Shown: positions 62,638 to 64,000 of the stretch, one piece after another | How positions within the stretch are numbered: the stretch's first letter is position 1 | Layout: every line of letters begins with the position of its first letter | Origin: a virus | Reading direction: 5' to 3' (one strand) | Length of the DNA: 64,000 nucleotides | IMG/VR virus record: IMGVR_UViG_3300037200_000067 | Location: 1 to 64,000 of that record | The notes under the pieces: model-generated | What the model was told of the DNA's origin: nothing | The model's input: only the letters and a program-made list of their open reading frames with translations | Databases searched by the model: none | Program-made: the position numbers and the translations under genes

Positions 62638-62975
62638 AGCGTTGCACCATATTGATATTCGCCTTGTGGCTGTCCGGGTGCGGCTATTCGTCCGTAGAAA
62701 ACGAGGCCGTGGGACAGGCCAAGAAGATTGCCAACGCCACCCCGTTGCTTTGCTATGATCATATCGACTTCGATATGAGTCTCGGCGTCATGCGAAACGG
62801 CACCGGCTCAATGTCAACAGAGGACATGTGGTTCACGCTTCAGAACCCTGCTGATGCCGAGGTGCTTAAAGCCGCAGTCGCGAAGGGCGCGGTCGTCCGC
62901 CTTCAATACAAGGTGGCGCGCGTCACGTTGTGCATCGAAAACTATATCATCACCAAGGTCATATCGGTGGAGTAG
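62634..62975 (+). CDS. Lipoprotein
   Basis: 113 residues from GTG 62634 (GTGA overlap with the GcrA-like gene). N-terminus KRCTILIFALWLSGCGYSS has a lipobox LSGC with the cysteine at residue 16. The mature domain is alpha/beta (AVVRLQYKVARVTLCIENYI). Small lipoproteins in phage early or lysogenic regions may exclude other phages; not shown here. Confidence 0.65.
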   Translation: MKRCTILIFALWLSGCGYSSVENEAVGQAKKIANATPLLCYDHIDFDMSLGVMRNGTGSMSTEDMWFTLQNPADAEVLKAAVAKGAVVRLQYKVARVTLCIENYIITKVISVE

Positions 62976-62980
62976 CTTTT

Positions 62981-63190
62981 GTGGATCAGCCGGACTTCAT
63001 CTACTTCGAGTGCCCAGAATGCGGCTTTAGCAGCGTTCAAAAATCGACGTTTGATGGTTCGGACGATTGTCCGCTTTGTGCGGGCGACAGCGGGCATGTG
63101 GTGAGGATGCGCGAGCGCGTTTGTCGCTCGACCGACAGGCCGGAGGGCCGCGATGCGCGGGTGGTCGCAGATTTGGGACCGATAACGTGA
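62981..63190 (+). CDS. Small zinc-ribbon protein
   Basis: 69 residues from GTG 62981, GGAG nine bases upstream. YFECPECGFSS and DDCPLCAGDSG form two CxxC knuckles. Ends in a low-complexity basic tail. GTGA overlap with the next gene. Confidence 0.6.
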   Translation: MDQPDFIYFECPECGFSSVQKSTFDGSDDCPLCAGDSGHVVRMRERVCRSTDRPEGRDARVVADLGPIT

Positions 63191-63441
63191 CCAATCGCCC
63201 GCATGGTTCGAGGGCCGCAGAGAAGCGGCCGCTCTCTCAAACCCCGTCAGCGATAGCGGCGCGCGAACGTCGCCTGACAGCCGCCATAAACAAATTCGAC
63301 GCCGAGTGGCATGCCGAAATCGGGGCGAAGATGAAAGCGGAGAACATGACTTACGATGAGGCGTTCGTTGCCTGCGGAGGAACGATCCTGCCGCTCTGTT
63401 TATGGCGGCTGTTTCCCTTGAAACCAGACGAGGAGTCGTGA
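63187..63441 (+). CDS. Hypothetical protein
   Basis: 84 residues from GTG 63187 (GTGA overlap). Basic N-terminus (TNRPHGSRAAEKRP), helical middle (AARERRLTAAINKFDAEWHA) and a hydrophobic GTILPLCLWRLFPL stretch. Not recognised. Confidence 0.55.
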   Translation: MTNRPHGSRAAEKRPLSQTPSAIAARERRLTAAINKFDAEWHAEIGAKMKAENMTYDEAFVACGGTILPLCLWRLFPLKPDEES

Positions 63442-63749
63442 CGATGACCGCCCAGTCCGAAGCCCACGAGAAGCTCGTGGCTGAGATCGCGCAGCTTTTG
63501 GCCGGCCGCGATTGCGCCGTCCATGCCGAGGAACGGCAGGACGCCCGCGCCGTCCTCTCTCTTATCGCAGAGCGCCTGTCCGACGTGACGCCGGAAATGG
63601 TGGAAGCGTGGGGTGCCGCTTATCCGTCTAGGACGCCAGACCCGACGTGGACGGACGAAAACTGCGCGCGCTGCGATTTTGTCGCTATGATCGCCGCCTC
63701 TCCTCTCATGCCCGGCACTGACGCCACGCTCGACACCGCGCGCCGCTAA
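63438..63749 (+). CDS. Hypothetical protein
   Basis: 103 residues from GTG 63438 (GTGA overlap); ATG 63444 is nearly as good. Helical start (SEAHEKLVAEIAQLLAGRD), then DVTPEMVEAWGAAYPSRTPD, and a late ENCARCDFVAMI with a C-x-x-C pair. The middle resembles small phage proteins that occur in early operons. Function unknown. Confidence 0.58.
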   Translation: MTMTAQSEAHEKLVAEIAQLLAGRDCAVHAEERQDARAVLSLIAERLSDVTPEMVEAWGAAYPSRTPDPTWTDENCARCDFVAMIAASPLMPGTDATLDTARR

Positions 63750-63803
63750 GCTACAGTCTACTTTCCGTGAGGGGACGCGGAATCAGGGGGAAAGGGGAAA
63801 TCT

Positions 63804-64000
63804 ATGGGGGAAGACCAGCCGCGACGTCTCAGCCGCAACGAGACGCACGACCTTGGGATGATCATCAAGGAGCGCGCGAAGGTACTGAAATCCTACGCGA
63901 GTGAGCAGGCGGCGAAATGCATGGCCGATTTTGAGGCCAAACTCGCGGCCGAATATCATTGGGACCAGGACGCGGCGTGGAAGGCCGCGACCAAAGAGGC
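63804..64000 (+). CDS. Hypothetical protein, 3' truncated by the window edge
   Basis: Open from ATG 63804 (SD AAAGGGGAAA) to the end of the window. Visible part: basic N-terminus, then GMIIKERAKVLKSYASEQAA and MADFEAKLAAEYHWDQDAAW. This resembles a common phage helical protein encoded near terminase or replication genes. Confidence 0.62.
   Translation, partial: MGEDQPRRLSRNETHDLGMIIKERAKVLKSYASEQAAKCMADFEAKLAAEYHWDQDAAWKAATKE

Noticed and set aside
1-64000. Search by eye for tRNA genes, CRISPR arrays, insertion sequences and an integrase
   Set aside because: No cloverleaf-like sequence, no repeat-spacer pattern, no transposase and no recombinase motif was noticed; absence by eye is not proof.

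Overview
The window is almost wall-to-wall coding, GC-rich, and reads as most of the genome of a long-tailed (siphovirus-type) double-stranded DNA phage or prophage of an alphaproteobacterium. The host assignment rests on a GcrA-family regulator (62170-62637), which is an alphaproteobacterial cell-cycle protein, together with the DUF2184-type capsid genes and DUF2213-type protease. No integrase, rRNA, tRNA or CRISPR array was found. Terminase genes are not visible; they probably lie just outside the window, since the first complete gene is the portal and the last gene is cut by the right edge.

Layout. (1) 1-32407, plus strand: virion genes. Portal, small coupled genes, a minor head protein with an Acb1-like phosphodiesterase domain, a winged-helix protein, protease with nested scaffold, cement protein, major capsid, head-fibre-like proteins, head-tail connectors, tail tube, a tail assembly chaperone pair read by a predicted -1 frameshift, tape measure, baseplate and fibre genes, then a four-domain glycosyltransferase/methyltransferase and a second methyltransferase. 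(2) 32431-33707, minus strand: a nucleotidyltransferase and a small gene, followed by an intergenic parS-like palindrome. (3) 33798-37439, plus strand: lysis cassette (GH108 endolysin, holin candidate, small membrane proteins, lipoprotein) interrupted by a GIY-YIG homing endonuclease. (4) 51018 down to 37478, minus strand: a long early operon headed by recombination genes (Erf annealing protein, a coiled-coil protein, YqaJ exonuclease) and trailing into many small ATGA-coupled genes. (5) 51074-56789, plus strand: Cro-like regulator, two ParB-domain/DNA methyltransferase fusions, RuvC-like resolvase, and a replication protein whose gene carries 10-bp iterons. (6) 61843 down to 56926, minus strand: a second run of small coupled genes. 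(7) 61973-64000, plus strand: a small gene, GcrA homologue, lipoprotein, zinc-ribbon and other small genes.

How it fits together. The operon switches sit at two divergent control regions (51019-51073 and 61844-61972), each with a symmetric operator-like element; another minus-strand promoter precedes the recombination genes. Replication probably starts inside the replication gene (lambda-like). The most unusual theme is contact with host chromosome biology and defence: a near-consensus ParB site, two ParB-domain methyltransferases, a GcrA homologue, an anti-CBASS-like domain in a head protein and an ADP-ribosyltransferase-like domain in the portal protein. Stop/start overlaps of the ATGA, GTGA and TGATG type are pervasive and were used to choose most starts.
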